A stretch of DNA of 35,672 nt from Pseudomonadota bacterium (lineage in GTDB: Bacteria > Pseudomonadota > Gammaproteobacteria > Xanthomonadales > Xanthomonadaceae). Positions 16,601 through 24,325 of the stretch are shown here, one piece after another. How positions within the stretch are numbered: position 1 is the stretch's first letter; each line of letters starts with the position of its first letter. A program made the translations under genes and the position numbers. The stretch lies in assembly GCA_018240435.1 (NCBI GenBank), contig JAFEFT010000043.1:1-35672 (forward strand), given 5' to 3'. The notes under the pieces were generated by a model. That model made no database searches, had not been told where the DNA came from, and saw only the letters and a list, made by a program, of their open reading frames with translations.

Positions 16601-16957
16601 GTGCGCGTGTTCGACGTCTCGCCTTCGGCCCGCGGCCCGCTCGCCTTCGAGGTGAGCGCGAGTCTGGGCCGGCGGCGCGCGGCGCAAGTGGTGGCAGGCA
16701 TTCCGGACGTGATCGTGCTGCGCCGGCCGAAATGGCTCGCCCGGCTGGATCAGGAAGTATTCTGCGAGTTCGAACTGGAAGGGCAGCATTTCAACATCTG
16801 GCAGCCGCATGGCCACGGCGGTCGTTACTGGATCGGCCCCAACAGCGGCAAGAAAACTCCGGTACTGCTGCGCGTGCGGCAGGCCTTCATCGACCACAAA
16901 CTGCCGGCGCGCCGCGGCGTCGTCGGCTGGATTCGCAAAGTCAGAGGATCGCCATGA
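16601..16957 (+). CDS. Small uncharacterised protein coupled to E2
   Basis: A 118-residue protein of unknown function, GTG start, 10 bp after the E1 beta stop. Its TGA overlaps the E2 start as ATGA (16954-16957), so it is embedded in the operon and translationally coupled to E2. There is no signal peptide or membrane helix. It is basic and mixed alpha/beta in look, with LAFEVSASLGRRRAAQVVAG, the Trp/His-rich stretch FNIWQPHGHGGRYWIGPN and a basic C-terminus. I recognise no domain. Codon use and GC content match its neighbours. The position suggests a role in assembly or regulation of the complex, but this is inference only. Confidence 0.75.
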   Translation: MRVFDVSPSARGPLAFEVSASLGRRRAAQVVAGIPDVIVLRRPKWLARLDQEVFCEFELEGQHFNIWQPHGHGGRYWIGPNSGKKTPVLLRVRQAFIDHKLPARRGVVGWIRKVRGSP

Positions 16958-18405
16958 GCCAGACCAAGACCTTCCTCCTCCCCGATCTCGGCGAGGGCCT
17001 GCCGGACGCGACCATCGTCGAATGGCACGTCAAGGTCGGCGACGTCATCCACCTCGATGAAAACCTGGTGGCGATGGAAACCGCCAAGGCGGTGGTCGAC
17101 GTGCCCTCGCCGGTGTCCGGCAAGGTGCTCAAACTCGCCGGCGGCGCCGGCGACGTGATCGTCACCGGCAAGTGGCTGGCCGAGTTCGAGATCGACCCGT
17201 CGCTGCCGCAGCGCGCCGAAGGCCAGGACACCGGGCACCATCATGGCGGTGGGCATGCGCAGCCGGAACCGGCCGCGGCGAGCGCGCCCGCACCCCAGCC
17301 CTCCCCCGCAAGCGGGGGAGGGAGCATGCCCGCGAAAGCCGCCGAGCCGGCCAAGGCCGAAGCGCGCCCCGACAGCGGCACCGTGGTCGGTGCGATGCAA
17401 AGTTCCGACGCCGTGCTCGCCGAAGCGGCGCTGGCGATCGGCGGCGTCAAGGCGGTGCCGGCGGTGCGCGCGTTGGCGAAAAAACTCAAGATCGACCTGA
17501 CCCGCGTGCGGGCGACCGGCGCCGATGGCGTGATCACGATGGCCGATGTGAAGAATGCGGCGGCCAGCGGCGGCGCGGCCTTGCTCCCCTCTCCCGCCGG
17601 GAGAGGAGCTGGGGGTGAGGGGCCGAGCGCCCACACCCTCCATGCCGCCGGCCCCGCGTCCGCCGCTGCCGCGGCACCTTCTCCCGGTGGGAGAAGGGAC
17701 GCAGAGCGCACGCCGATGTCGGCCGCCGGCAAGCCGATGCGCACGCAGCCGCCGACGGTCATCGCCAGCGGCCAGCCCGAGCAACTCAAGGGCGTGCGCC
17801 GCAACATGGCGCGGGTGATGGCGCAGGCCAACGCCGAAGTGGTGCAGACCACCATCGTCGACGATGCCGACCTGCACGCGTGGATCGGCAAGCAGGACAT
17901 CACCGCCCGCACCGTGCGTGCGATCGTCGCTGCCTGCAAGGTCGAGCCGGCGCTCAACGCCTGGTTCGACGGCGCCAACCTCACCCGCACCCTGCACCCG
18001 CACGTCGATCTGGGCGTCGCCGTGGATACTCCCGATGGCTTGTTCGTGCCGGCGCTGCGCAACGCCCATCTGCTCGATGGCCGCGGCCTGCGCGAGGGCA
18101 TCAACCGCCTGCGCGCGCAAGTCGAGGATCGCTCCATCCCCGCGTCGGAACTGACCGGCTACACGATCTCGCTGTCCAACTTCGGCGTGTTTGCCGGCCG
18201 CTACGGCACCGTCGTGGTGGTGCCGCCGTGCGTGGCCATCATCGGCGTCGGCAAACTCAGCCACGACGTGGTGGCGGTGATGGGCGGCATCGAAGTCCAC
18301 CGGCGCATGCCGATCTCGCTGACCTTCGACCACTGCGCCTGCACCGGCGGCGAGGCGGCGCGCTTCCTGAAGGCGCTGCTGGAGGATTTGGGCGCACCGA
18401 ACTGA
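16954..18405 (+). CDS. 2-oxo acid dehydrogenase E2 (dihydrolipoyl acyltransferase)
   Basis: Core enzyme of the complex, transferring the acyl group from E1 to CoA through a lipoyl arm. It has 483 residues. Order: one lipoyl domain (about 4-80) with lipoyl-lysine K45 in METAKAVVD; a linker (81-160); a peripheral-subunit-binding domain (about 165-203, AVPAVRALAKKLKIDLTRVR); a second linker (204-275); and the catalytic domain (about 278-480). The active site reads FDHCACTGGEAARF: the catalytic H460 is present, but the aspartate of the usual HxxxDG motif is T464. Both linkers contain palindromic repeats read in frame. The ATG at 16954 overlaps the preceding gene by 4 bp. E3 must be encoded elsewhere. 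Confidence 0.92.
   Translation: MSQTKTFLLPDLGEGLPDATIVEWHVKVGDVIHLDENLVAMETAKAVVDVPSPVSGKVLKLAGGAGDVIVTGKWLAEFEIDPSLPQRAEGQDTGHHHGGGHAQPEPAAASAPAPQPSPASGGGSMPAKAAEPAKAEARPDSGTVVGAMQSSDAVLAEAALAIGGVKAVPAVRALAKKLKIDLTRVRATGADGVITMADVKNAAASGGAALLPSPAGRGAGGEGPSAHTLHAAGPASAAAAAPSPGGRRDAERTPMSAAGKPMRTQPPTVIASGQPEQLKGVRRNMARVMAQANAEVVQTTIVDDADLHAWIGKQDITARTVRAIVAACKVEPALNAWFDGANLTRTLHPHVDLGVAVDTPDGLFVPALRNAHLLDGRGLREGINRLRAQVEDRSIPASELTGYTISLSNFGVFAGRYGTVVVVPPCVAIIGVGKLSHDVVAVMGGIEVHRRMPISLTFDHCACTGGEAARFLKALLEDLGAPN
17299..17322. repeat. Palindromic repeat in the first E2 linker
   Basis: CCCTCCCCCGC-AA-GCGGGGGAGGG, an 11-bp inverted repeat inside the E2 coding sequence, encoding part of PQPSPASGGG (115-123). 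Confidence 0.8.
17585..17622. repeat. Full-length REP-like repeat in the second E2 linker
   Basis: CCTCTCCC-GCC-GGGAGAGG followed by the TGGGGGTGAGGGG tail, the same family as at 4849 and 5610. It is read in frame as LPSPAGRGAGGEG (211-223). Confidence 0.85.
17677..17697. repeat. Third palindromic repeat in the E2 linker
   Basis: CCTTCTCCC-GGT-GGGAGAAGG, a 9-bp inverted repeat encoding APSPGGRR (241-248). Confidence 0.8.
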
Positions 18406-18417
18406 GGCCGGCGGGAA

Positions 18418-18437
18418 GCCGTTCGTCCGCGAACGGC
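18418..18437. terminator. Stem-loop between convergent E2 and membrane-protein genes
   Basis: GCCGTTCG-TCCG-CGAACGGC, a perfect 8-bp stem with a 4-nt loop, 13 bp after the E2 stop and in the gap to a convergent gene. No T-run follows on either strand, so bidirectional termination is only likely by position. Confidence 0.5.
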
Positions 18438-18478
18438 GCACACAGACGCAGCGCAACATGGGTTGAACGAAACGCGGA

Positions 18479-18775
18479 TCAACGCACCTTGCGCAGCATC
18501 GGAATGCGCAGCAGCAACGCCAGCGTCATCACGACCACGAACACGCCGTAGGCAACCAGGGTGGCAAGGATCTGCTTCCACATCGCGCCGACGTCGGTGT
18601 TGGCGGTGTGGTAGGCCCAGTCCATTCCGGCGAAGCTGCCGCCAGCGGCGAGCAACAGCGCGATGGCGTCGAAGGCGCGACGCATCGATGACCGAGGTTG
18701 CCGCGGAAAGAGCCAATACAGCCCGCCGAGGATGGCGAACCACGGCGTGAACAATATCAAGGCAAGATAGGGCAT
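18479..18775 (-). CDS. Small inner-membrane protein of unknown function
   Basis: A 98-residue protein with three likely membrane helices: about 3-23 (LALILFTPWFAILGGLYWLF), about 33-52 (AIALLLAAGGSFAGMDW) and about 66-90 (ATLVAYGVFVVVMTLALLL). A basic stretch RQPRSSMRR follows the first helix. I chose the ATG at 18775 because the longer frame runs back into trpS and the extra residues are Cys/Arg-rich noise. It starts 4 bp after the trpS stop on the same strand and is probably co-transcribed with it. No recognised domain. Confidence 0.75.
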   Translation of the reverse strand: MPYLALILFTPWFAILGGLYWLFPRQPRSSMRRAFDAIALLLAAGGSFAGMDWAYHTANTDVGAMWKQILATLVAYGVFVVVMTLALLLRIPMLRKVR

Positions 18776-18779
18776 CGCC

Positions 18780-20066
18780 TCAGCCCTCGGCTTGCAGTTC
18801 GCGCAAAGCCGCCGCGAGCATGACCGGATCGACGCCATCGGCCGGTGTCGCGTGCTGCAGCAGCGCGGCGGCATCGAGCGCGCCGGAGCGGGCCTGCGCG
18901 ATCAGCGCGCCGATTTCCTTCGGCGAGGCGAAGCCGCTGCTCTGCAGCAGCAGGCGGCCGTCGTCGGCGAGCAACTTGAAATAAAAGCGCCCGTCGGCTT
19001 CGCGGTACTGCTTGAACTGCGGCCGTTCGGTCCTGGTCTTGCCGGGCGTTGCCGCCGGCGCGATGCGCGCATCCAGCGCACGCAGGCCCACCGCCTCGCG
19101 CAGCTTCGCCAGCAGCGGGCTGGCGATCGCGCGCGCCTTTTCGGCGCCGTGACGGAGCTGCTCCTCTATCCGCATTGGATGCGCAATCAAGGCCTCGTAG
19201 CGTTCGCGCAAGGGCGCCAGCTCGGCATCGATGCGCGCGAACAATTTTTGCTTGGCATCGCCCCAGCCGATGCCATCGGCGAATGCCTGGCGCATTGCCG
19301 CGGTCTCCTCGGCGCTGGCAAACGCCTGGTAGAGCTGGAATACGTTCGAGCCGTCGGCATCCTTGGCCTCGCCCGGCGCACGCGAGTCGGTGACGATGCC
19401 GGCGATCAGTTTCTTCAGTTCCGCGCGTGGCGCGAACAGCGCGATGGTGTTGTCGTAGCTCTTGCTCATCTTGCGGCCGTCCAGCCCCGGCAAGGTGGCG
19501 ACGTGTTCCTCGATGGCCGCTTCCGGCAGGGTGAAGTGGCCGCCGTACAAGTGGTTGAAACGCGCGCCGATGTCGCGCGCCATCTCGATGTGCTGCACCT
19601 GGTCGCGACCGACCGGCACCTTGTGCGCGTTGAACAGCAGGATGTCGGCAGCCATCAGCACCGGGTACATGAACAGGCCGGCGGTGATGCCGGCATCGGG
19701 GTCATCGCCCTCGGCCGTGTTGCGATCCACCGCCGCCTTGTAGGCGTGGGCGCGATTGAGCAGGCCCTTGCCGGCCACGCAGGTCAGCAGCCAGGTGAGC
19801 TCGGGGATCTCGGGGATGTCCGATTGCCGGTAGAACCACACCCGCTGCGGATCGAGCCCGCAGGCCAGCCACGCGGCCGCGATTTCCAGCGTCGAGCGTT
19901 GCACGCGCGCCGGCTCGGCCACCTTGATCAGGGCGTGGTAATCGGCGAGGAAATAGAACGATTCCACGCCAGCGGCATGACTGGCGGCAATCGCCGGACG
20001 GATCGCGCCGACGTAGTTGCCAAGGTGCGGCGTGCCGGAGGTGGTGATGCCGGTGAGGATACGCAT
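18780..20066 (-). CDS. trpS: Tryptophanyl-tRNA synthetase with C-terminal extension
   Basis: Class Ic aminoacyl-tRNA synthetase that charges tRNA-Trp. The catalytic body (about 1-338) shows the HIGH-type motif TPHLGNYVG (12-20), the VPVGRDQVQHIEMARDI segment (150-166) and KMSKS (199-203). It is followed by an extension of about 85 residues (about 345-428) with FKQYREADGRFYFKLLADDG and LLLQSSGFASPKEIG, which looks like a small DUF1508-type strand-rich domain; E. coli TrpS (334 aa) lacks it. The start at 20066 gives the canonical MRILTGITTSGTPHLGN. The start lacks a Shine-Dalgarno: a heptamer array begins 4 nt upstream. Divergent from the exported-protein gene at 20275. Confidence 0.95.
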   Translation of the reverse strand: MRILTGITTSGTPHLGNYVGAIRPAIAASHAAGVESFYFLADYHALIKVAEPARVQRSTLEIAAAWLACGLDPQRVWFYRQSDIPEIPELTWLLTCVAGKGLLNRAHAYKAAVDRNTAEGDDPDAGITAGLFMYPVLMAADILLFNAHKVPVGRDQVQHIEMARDIGARFNHLYGGHFTLPEAAIEEHVATLPGLDGRKMSKSYDNTIALFAPRAELKKLIAGIVTDSRAPGEAKDADGSNVFQLYQAFASAEETAAMRQAFADGIGWGDAKQKLFARIDAELAPLRERYEALIAHPMRIEEQLRHGAEKARAIASPLLAKLREAVGLRALDARIAPAATPGKTRTERPQFKQYREADGRFYFKLLADDGRLLLQSSGFASPKEIGALIAQARSGALDAAALLQHATPADGVDPVMLAAALRELQAEG

Positions 20067-20070
20067 GCCG

Positions 20071-20100
20071 GAGGACAGAGGACAGAGGACAGAGGACAGA
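20071..20100. repeat. GAGGACA heptamer array upstream of trpS
   Basis: Four exact copies of GAGGACA (20071-20098) plus two bases, lying 4 nt upstream of the trpS ATG. On the trpS strand it reads as a pyrimidine-rich TGTCCTC repeat, in the place of a ribosome binding site. Confidence 0.9.
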
Positions 20101-20149
20101 TGGTAGTCGGTGGTCAGTGGACAGTAAAAGCGAGTTCTGAGTTCTGGGT

Positions 20150-20200
20150 GCCGAATGCCGAATGCCGATTCCCGATTCCCGATTCCCGATTCCCGAATCC
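20150..20200. repeat. CCCGATT-type heptamer array
   Basis: Seven heptamers: GCCGAAT twice, GCCGATT once, CCCGATT three times, CCCGAAT once. It is joined to the GAGGACA array by a spacer related to the one at 21168-21200, so the two arrays form one composite element. Confidence 0.9.
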
Positions 20201-20274
20201 ATATCCACGAAACCGGATCAACCCCGTTTCCGCAGGGCCGGCGTTGCATGGATTACCCAACCCCGAGGTGTCCC

Positions 20275-21120
20275 ATGAAAACGCTGACCCGATTGCTGCT
20301 GGCCTCCCTGATCGCCGCTTCCGCCAGTGCCTGCCAGGCGCGGCCGCTGGTGGATCTGTCGATCGTCGATCGCGATACCGGTGCCACCTTGCCGACCTAT
20401 GCCAGGCATAGCCGCAGTTACGTGCCCGGCGAGCCAGGCCATCGCTACGCGCTGCATCTTTACAACCACACCAGCGAACGGGTGATGGTGGTGCTCAGCG
20501 TCGATGGCGTGAACGCCGTCACCGGCCAGACCGCTGCCGCCAATCAGGCCGGTTACGTGCTCGGCCCGTGGCAGAGCGCCGATATCGACGGCTGGCGCAA
20601 AAGCGACGACCAGGTGGCGAGTTTCCTGTTCACCTCGTTGCCCGACAGCTACGCCGCGCGCACCGGCCGCCCGGACAACGTCGGCGTGATCGGCATGGCG
20701 GTGTTCCGCGAAAAGCAGCGCGAGCCGGTCTATGCGCAGCCGCCTTACGTCGCCCCCGACACCTATGCGGACAACTCGTTCGAAGATCGCCGTGCCACCC
20801 GCCGCGACGAAGCGGCGTCCGCCAGCGCCGCCGGCCGCATGGCCGCCCCATCGGCACCATCGGCAGCCGCGAAGGAAAGCTACGCCGACAGCACCCGGCA
20901 AGTGCTCGGCACCGGCCATGGCGAGCGCCAGTATTCGCCGATCTCGCGCACCAACTTCGAGCGCATGAGTTCGACGCCACAGCAAGTCACCCAGATCTGG
21001 TACGACACCCCGCAGCAACTGGCCGCACGCGGCATCATCCCGCGCTGGTATCCGCGCCCGCCGCGCCCGGATCGGCCGCAGGCGTTCCCGGTGGGGTATG
21101 TGCCGGATCCGGAGGACTGA
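20275..21120 (+). CDS. Exported protein of unknown function
   Basis: A 281-residue protein with an N-terminal signal peptide (about 1-22, MKTLTRLLLASLIAASASA) ending before a cysteine; the residue at -3 is Ala rather than Leu, so it is a poor lipobox and ordinary cleavage is as likely. The first half (about 25-150) looks like a compact beta-rich domain with GHRYALHLYNHTSERVMVVL and GVNAVTGQTAAANQAGYVLG. The region 175-215 is low-complexity Ala/Ser/Pro, and the C-terminus is Pro/Arg-rich. GAGGTG lies 4 nt before the ATG at 20275, supporting the start. The last codons and stop lie within a GAGGACA-type array. I do not recognise a named domain. Confidence 0.82.
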   Translation: MKTLTRLLLASLIAASASACQARPLVDLSIVDRDTGATLPTYARHSRSYVPGEPGHRYALHLYNHTSERVMVVLSVDGVNAVTGQTAAANQAGYVLGPWQSADIDGWRKSDDQVASFLFTSLPDSYAARTGRPDNVGVIGMAVFREKQREPVYAQPPYVAPDTYADNSFEDRRATRRDEAASASAAGRMAAPSAPSAAAKESYADSTRQVLGTGHGERQYSPISRTNFERMSSTPQQVTQIWYDTPQQLAARGIIPRWYPRPPRPDRPQAFPVGYVPDPED

Positions 21121-21167
21121 GGACGGAGGACAGAGGACAGAGGACAGAGGACAGAGGACAGAGGACA
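21112..21167. repeat. GAGGACA heptamer array at the end of the exported-protein gene
   Basis: Eight heptamers: GAGGACT, GAGGACG, then six exact GAGGACA. The TGA stop of the upstream gene (21118-21120) spans the junction of the first two units, so the array overlaps coding sequence. Confidence 0.9.
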
Positions 21168-21200
21168 GACGGTGGTCGGTATTCAGTGAACTGTCAAAGC

Positions 21201-21223
21201 AATTCCCGATTCCCGATTCCCGG
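21201..21223. repeat. GATTCCC heptamer array before the arginase stop
   Basis: AATTCCC then two GATTCCC and GG, the second half of the composite element; it ends 3 bp from the arginase stop codon. The spacer 21168-21200 resembles 20099-20131. Confidence 0.85.
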
Positions 21224-21226
21224 ATC

Positions 21227-22153
21227 TCAATCGCGCATCAGGGTCGACTTGCCGAACAGGCTCTCGACCAGATCCACCGCCAGGATCGCGGTGCGGTTGT
21301 GGTCGTCGAAGGCGGGGTTGAGTTCGACGATGTCGAGCGAGCCCAGGCGGCCGGTGTCGGCGATCATCTCCATCACCAGTTGCGCCTCGCGGTAGTTCGG
21401 GCCGCCGGGGACGGTGGTGCCGACGCCGGGGGCGATCGCCGGATCGAGAAAATCGACATCGAAGCTGACATGCAAATGGGTGTCGGCGTCCATGCCGTCG
21501 AGCGCTTCCTCCATCACCCGTTTCATGCCGATCTCGTCGATGTAGCGCATGTCGTAGATATCGACGTTGTGTTGCTTGACCAGCCGCTTCTCGCCGGCAT
21601 CGACCGAGCGGATGCCGATCTGCCGCAGCACGTCGGGAGTGATCGCCGGGGCGCTGCCGGACAAGTGGGTCAGGCCGTGCGGGCCGATGCCGCACAGACA
21701 GGCCACCGGCATGCCGTGGATGTTGCCCGAAGGCGTGACCTCGTGGGTGTTGAAATCGGCGTGCGCGTCGAGCCAGAGCACGCGCAGGTTTTTCCCGCGA
21801 CTGCGGCACCATTGCGCCACCGCGGTGATCGAGCCGGTGCCCAGGCAGTGATCGCCACCGAGCAGGATCGGCAAGTGGCCGCTTTCGAGTTCGTCGTGGA
21901 CGGCACCCAGCACCAGCCGGTTCCACGCCACCACCTGGTCGAGATGGCGGTAGCCGTCCACCGGCGGCTGCCAAGGATTGGACGGACCGACCAGATTGCC
22001 GCGATCGAGCACGGTCAGGCCGCGCCCGCGCAGGGCTTCGACCAGACCGGCCACGCGCAGGGCTTCGGGCCCCATCGAGGCGCCACGGGCGCCGGCGCCG
22101 ACGTCGGTGGGGGCGCCGATCAGGGCGATGGTTCTGGCAGGGTGGGCAGGCAT
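21227..22153 (-). CDS. rocF: Arginase
   Basis: Binuclear manganese hydrolase that splits L-arginine into ornithine and urea. The protein has 308 residues, full length. The three ureohydrolase signatures are present: GGDHCLGTGS (99-108), LDAHADFNT (128-136) and SFDVDFLDP (230-238). By family knowledge the manganese ligands are H102, D129, H131, D133, D232 and D234, all intact; E277 in IVELNP is the arginase-type glutamate, and SGNIHGMP (142-149) favours arginase over agmatinase. It is divergent from the histidine kinase (150 bp between starts). The 3' end abuts a heptamer array. No ornithine-using gene is nearby. Confidence 0.95.
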   Translation of the reverse strand: MPAHPARTIALIGAPTDVGAGARGASMGPEALRVAGLVEALRGRGLTVLDRGNLVGPSNPWQPPVDGYRHLDQVVAWNRLVLGAVHDELESGHLPILLGGDHCLGTGSITAVAQWCRSRGKNLRVLWLDAHADFNTHEVTPSGNIHGMPVACLCGIGPHGLTHLSGSAPAITPDVLRQIGIRSVDAGEKRLVKQHNVDIYDMRYIDEIGMKRVMEEALDGMDADTHLHVSFDVDFLDPAIAPGVGTTVPGGPNYREAQLVMEMIADTGRLGSLDIVELNPAFDDHNRTAILAVDLVESLFGKSTLMRD

Positions 22154-22198
22154 CGACAGTCCCCGAAGGAAAATCGCCGCGCGGGCGCGAACACTGGC

Positions 22199-22204
22199 AT
22201 TCTA
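22199..22204 (-). promoter_or_regulatory. Candidate -10 element for arginase
   Basis: TAGAAT on the minus strand, 46 bp upstream of the arginase start, in the divergent gap. No clear -35. Confidence 0.35.
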
Positions 22205-22303
22205 TGCTGTCGATGGCGGTCGCCGCGAGGCGCGTCGGGGCGCCAACGCCCGGCGCCGGTTCGCCGCACACCGCGCACCGCACGGTTCCGCCGGGGGATC
22301 GCC

Positions 22304-24325
22304 GTGAACGACGCAGCACCGACTTCGCAGATGGCGCAACGGCTGGCCCGCCTGGAGGCGGTGCAGGCGATCGTGCTAGACATCAGCCGGCGCTCCGCGC
22401 ATTGCCCCGACCTGCGCGAGTTCTATCGCGCCGTGCATGCGGCGATCGCACGGATCATGTCGGCGCGCAGCTTCTTCATCGCCCTCTTCGACGCTCCCGC
22501 GGGCGGCATCCGCTTCGCCTATCGCGTCGACGAAAAAGACGAGATCCCCGAACCGGAACGACTGTTCCCGCTGCAACCCAGCCACGTCTCGCCGACCGCG
22601 ATGGTGATCCGTTCGGGCAAGCCGCTGGTGATCACGCGCGAGGAGATCCTCGCGCGAAATTCGCTCGGCCGCAGCTGGGGCGCCGGCGCGCCGGCCGAGC
22701 ACTGGCTCGGCATGCCGCTGGTCGGCAACGACGGCGTGACCTTCGGCGCGATCGTGGTGCAAAGCTACGCGCCGGGCTTTCGCTACAGCGACGAGGACAT
22801 CGCGTTGTTCGAGTTGATGAGCCAGCACGTCGCCGATGCCGTCGAGAAGGTGCAGTTCGCGGCGCGGCTGGAGCGCGCGATCGCCGAGCGCACCGCCAGC
22901 CTGGAGCGCGAAGTCGGCGAGCGCCGGCACGGCGAGAAATTGCAGCGCGCCCTGCACGAGATCTCGGCGCTGTCGGTGAAAGATCTCACCCTCGATGCGT
23001 TTTACGCGCAACTGCACGCGATCATGGGCGAGTTGCTGTACGCGCGCAATTTCGCAGTGGTGCTGTGCGAGACCGAGACCGGCATGGTGCGTTTCCCCTA
23101 CTTCGCCGACGAGAAGGATCCGATCATTCCGGCCGAGTACCGTCGCCCTGCCAGTGATGGCCTGACCGGCTACGTGATGCGCAAGCGCGCCTCCCAGCGC
23201 ATCGATCAGGCGCGCTTCCACGAGTTGCTCGCGGCCGGCGAACTGGCCAACATCATCGGCAACGTCGATTTCAATGTCTGGATGGGTGCGCCATTGGTGT
23301 ACCAGGATGCCGTGCTCGGGGTGATCGTGCTGCAAACCTACGACGCCGCGATCGGCTACGACGACGACGATCTGAAGCTGTTCACCTTCATCGCCGAGCA
23401 CGTCGCCGCTGCCGTCGCACGCAAACAGGCCGACGACGCCCTGCGCGCCGCGCACGCCCGGCTGGCCGCCGGCAGCGCCGCCCTGCAGGCCAAGAACGAC
23501 GAATTGCGGCGCACCTTGGCCGATCTGGGCATCGCCCACGACGAATTGCTAAGGCAAGAGCGGTTGGCATCGCTGGGCGCGCTGGTCGCCGGCATCGCCC
23601 ACGAAGTCAACACACCTCTGGGCATTTGCGTGACCGCGGTCAGCCACCTGGCCGAGGAAACCGGCGGCCTGCGCCGCCGCCTCGACGGCGGCAGCCTCAC
23701 CGAACAAGGCCTGCGCGAGCATCTGGATGCCGCCGAGGAGATCCTCGCCATCCTCACCAGCAACACCCAGCGCGCCAGCACGTTGATCGGCAGCTTCAAG
23801 CAGGTGGCAGTGGATCAAACCACCGACGACAGCCGCGAAATCGCCTTGGCCGGATACATCGACGAAGTGCTGCGCTCGCTGCGACCGAAGTTCAAGGGCA
23901 CCCGCCACACCGTGGCAGTCGACTGCGATCCGGCGCTGCGCATCCGCACGATTCCCGGCGCGATCTCGCAGATACTGACCAACCTGGTGGTCAACTCGAT
24001 CGTGCATGGCTTCGAGCACGTCGTCGACGGCAGGATCGCCATCCGCGCGCGCAGCGATGGCGCCAATCTGACCTTGCAGTATTCCGACAACGGCTGCGGC
24101 ATGGGCGAGGAATCGCTCAAGCGCCTGTTCGACCCGTTCTACACCACGCGCCGTGGCCGCGGCGGCAGCGGCCTGGGCGCCAATATCGTCTACAACCTCG
24201 TCACCGCCCGCCTCGGCGGCCACATCGCGGTGGAGAGCCCGCCAGGACAAGGCCTGCACTTCACGATCACGCTGCCCGGGCAGATGACAGAGGACAGAGG
24301 ACAGATGACAGAAGGAAAACAGTAA
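22304..24325 (+). CDS. Soluble GAF-GAF sensor histidine kinase
   Basis: Cytosolic two-component kinase of 673 residues without membrane helices. Order: GAF 1 (about 37-185), a charged coiled-coil linker (185-215), GAF 2 (about 230-375), a second coiled coil (375-415), HisKA (about 420-500) with phospho-acceptor H433 in GIAHEVNTPLG, and HATPase (about 550-657) with N box ILTNLVVNSIVHG, G1 YSDNGCGMG, F box LFDPFYTT and G2 GGSGLGANIV. The GTG at 22304 is preferred because GGGGGA lies just upstream; an ATG at codon 10 is the alternative. The last residues (about 659-673) come from GAGGACA-type heptamers at 24283-24310. Convergent with the HD-GYP regulator, its likely partner. Confidence 0.92.
   Translation: MNDAAPTSQMAQRLARLEAVQAIVLDISRRSAHCPDLREFYRAVHAAIARIMSARSFFIALFDAPAGGIRFAYRVDEKDEIPEPERLFPLQPSHVSPTAMVIRSGKPLVITREEILARNSLGRSWGAGAPAEHWLGMPLVGNDGVTFGAIVVQSYAPGFRYSDEDIALFELMSQHVADAVEKVQFAARLERAIAERTASLEREVGERRHGEKLQRALHEISALSVKDLTLDAFYAQLHAIMGELLYARNFAVVLCETETGMVRFPYFADEKDPIIPAEYRRPASDGLTGYVMRKRASQRIDQARFHELLAAGELANIIGNVDFNVWMGAPLVYQDAVLGVIVLQTYDAAIGYDDDDLKLFTFIAEHVAAAVARKQADDALRAAHARLAAGSAALQAKNDELRRTLADLGIAHDELLRQERLASLGALVAGIAHEVNTPLGICVTAVSHLAEETGGLRRRLDGGSLTEQGLREHLDAAEEILAILTSNTQRASTLIGSFKQVAVDQTTDDSREIALAGYIDEVLRSLRPKFKGTRHTVAVDCDPALRIRTIPGAISQILTNLVVNSIVHGFEHVVDGRIAIRARSDGANLTLQYSDNGCGMGEESLKRLFDPFYTTRRGRGGSGLGANIVYNLVTARLGGHIAVESPPGQGLHFTITLPGQMTEDRGQMTEGKQ

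Noticed and set aside
20071-21223. Heptamer arrays considered as CRISPR
   Set aside because: The units are contiguous 7-mers with no unique spacers, and there are no cas genes.
21098-22303. N-terminal part of the 1075-codon frame ahead of the histidine kinase
   Set aside because: It lies antisense to arginase and begins inside the heptamer array; the kinase starts at the GTG at 22304 with its own ribosome binding site.
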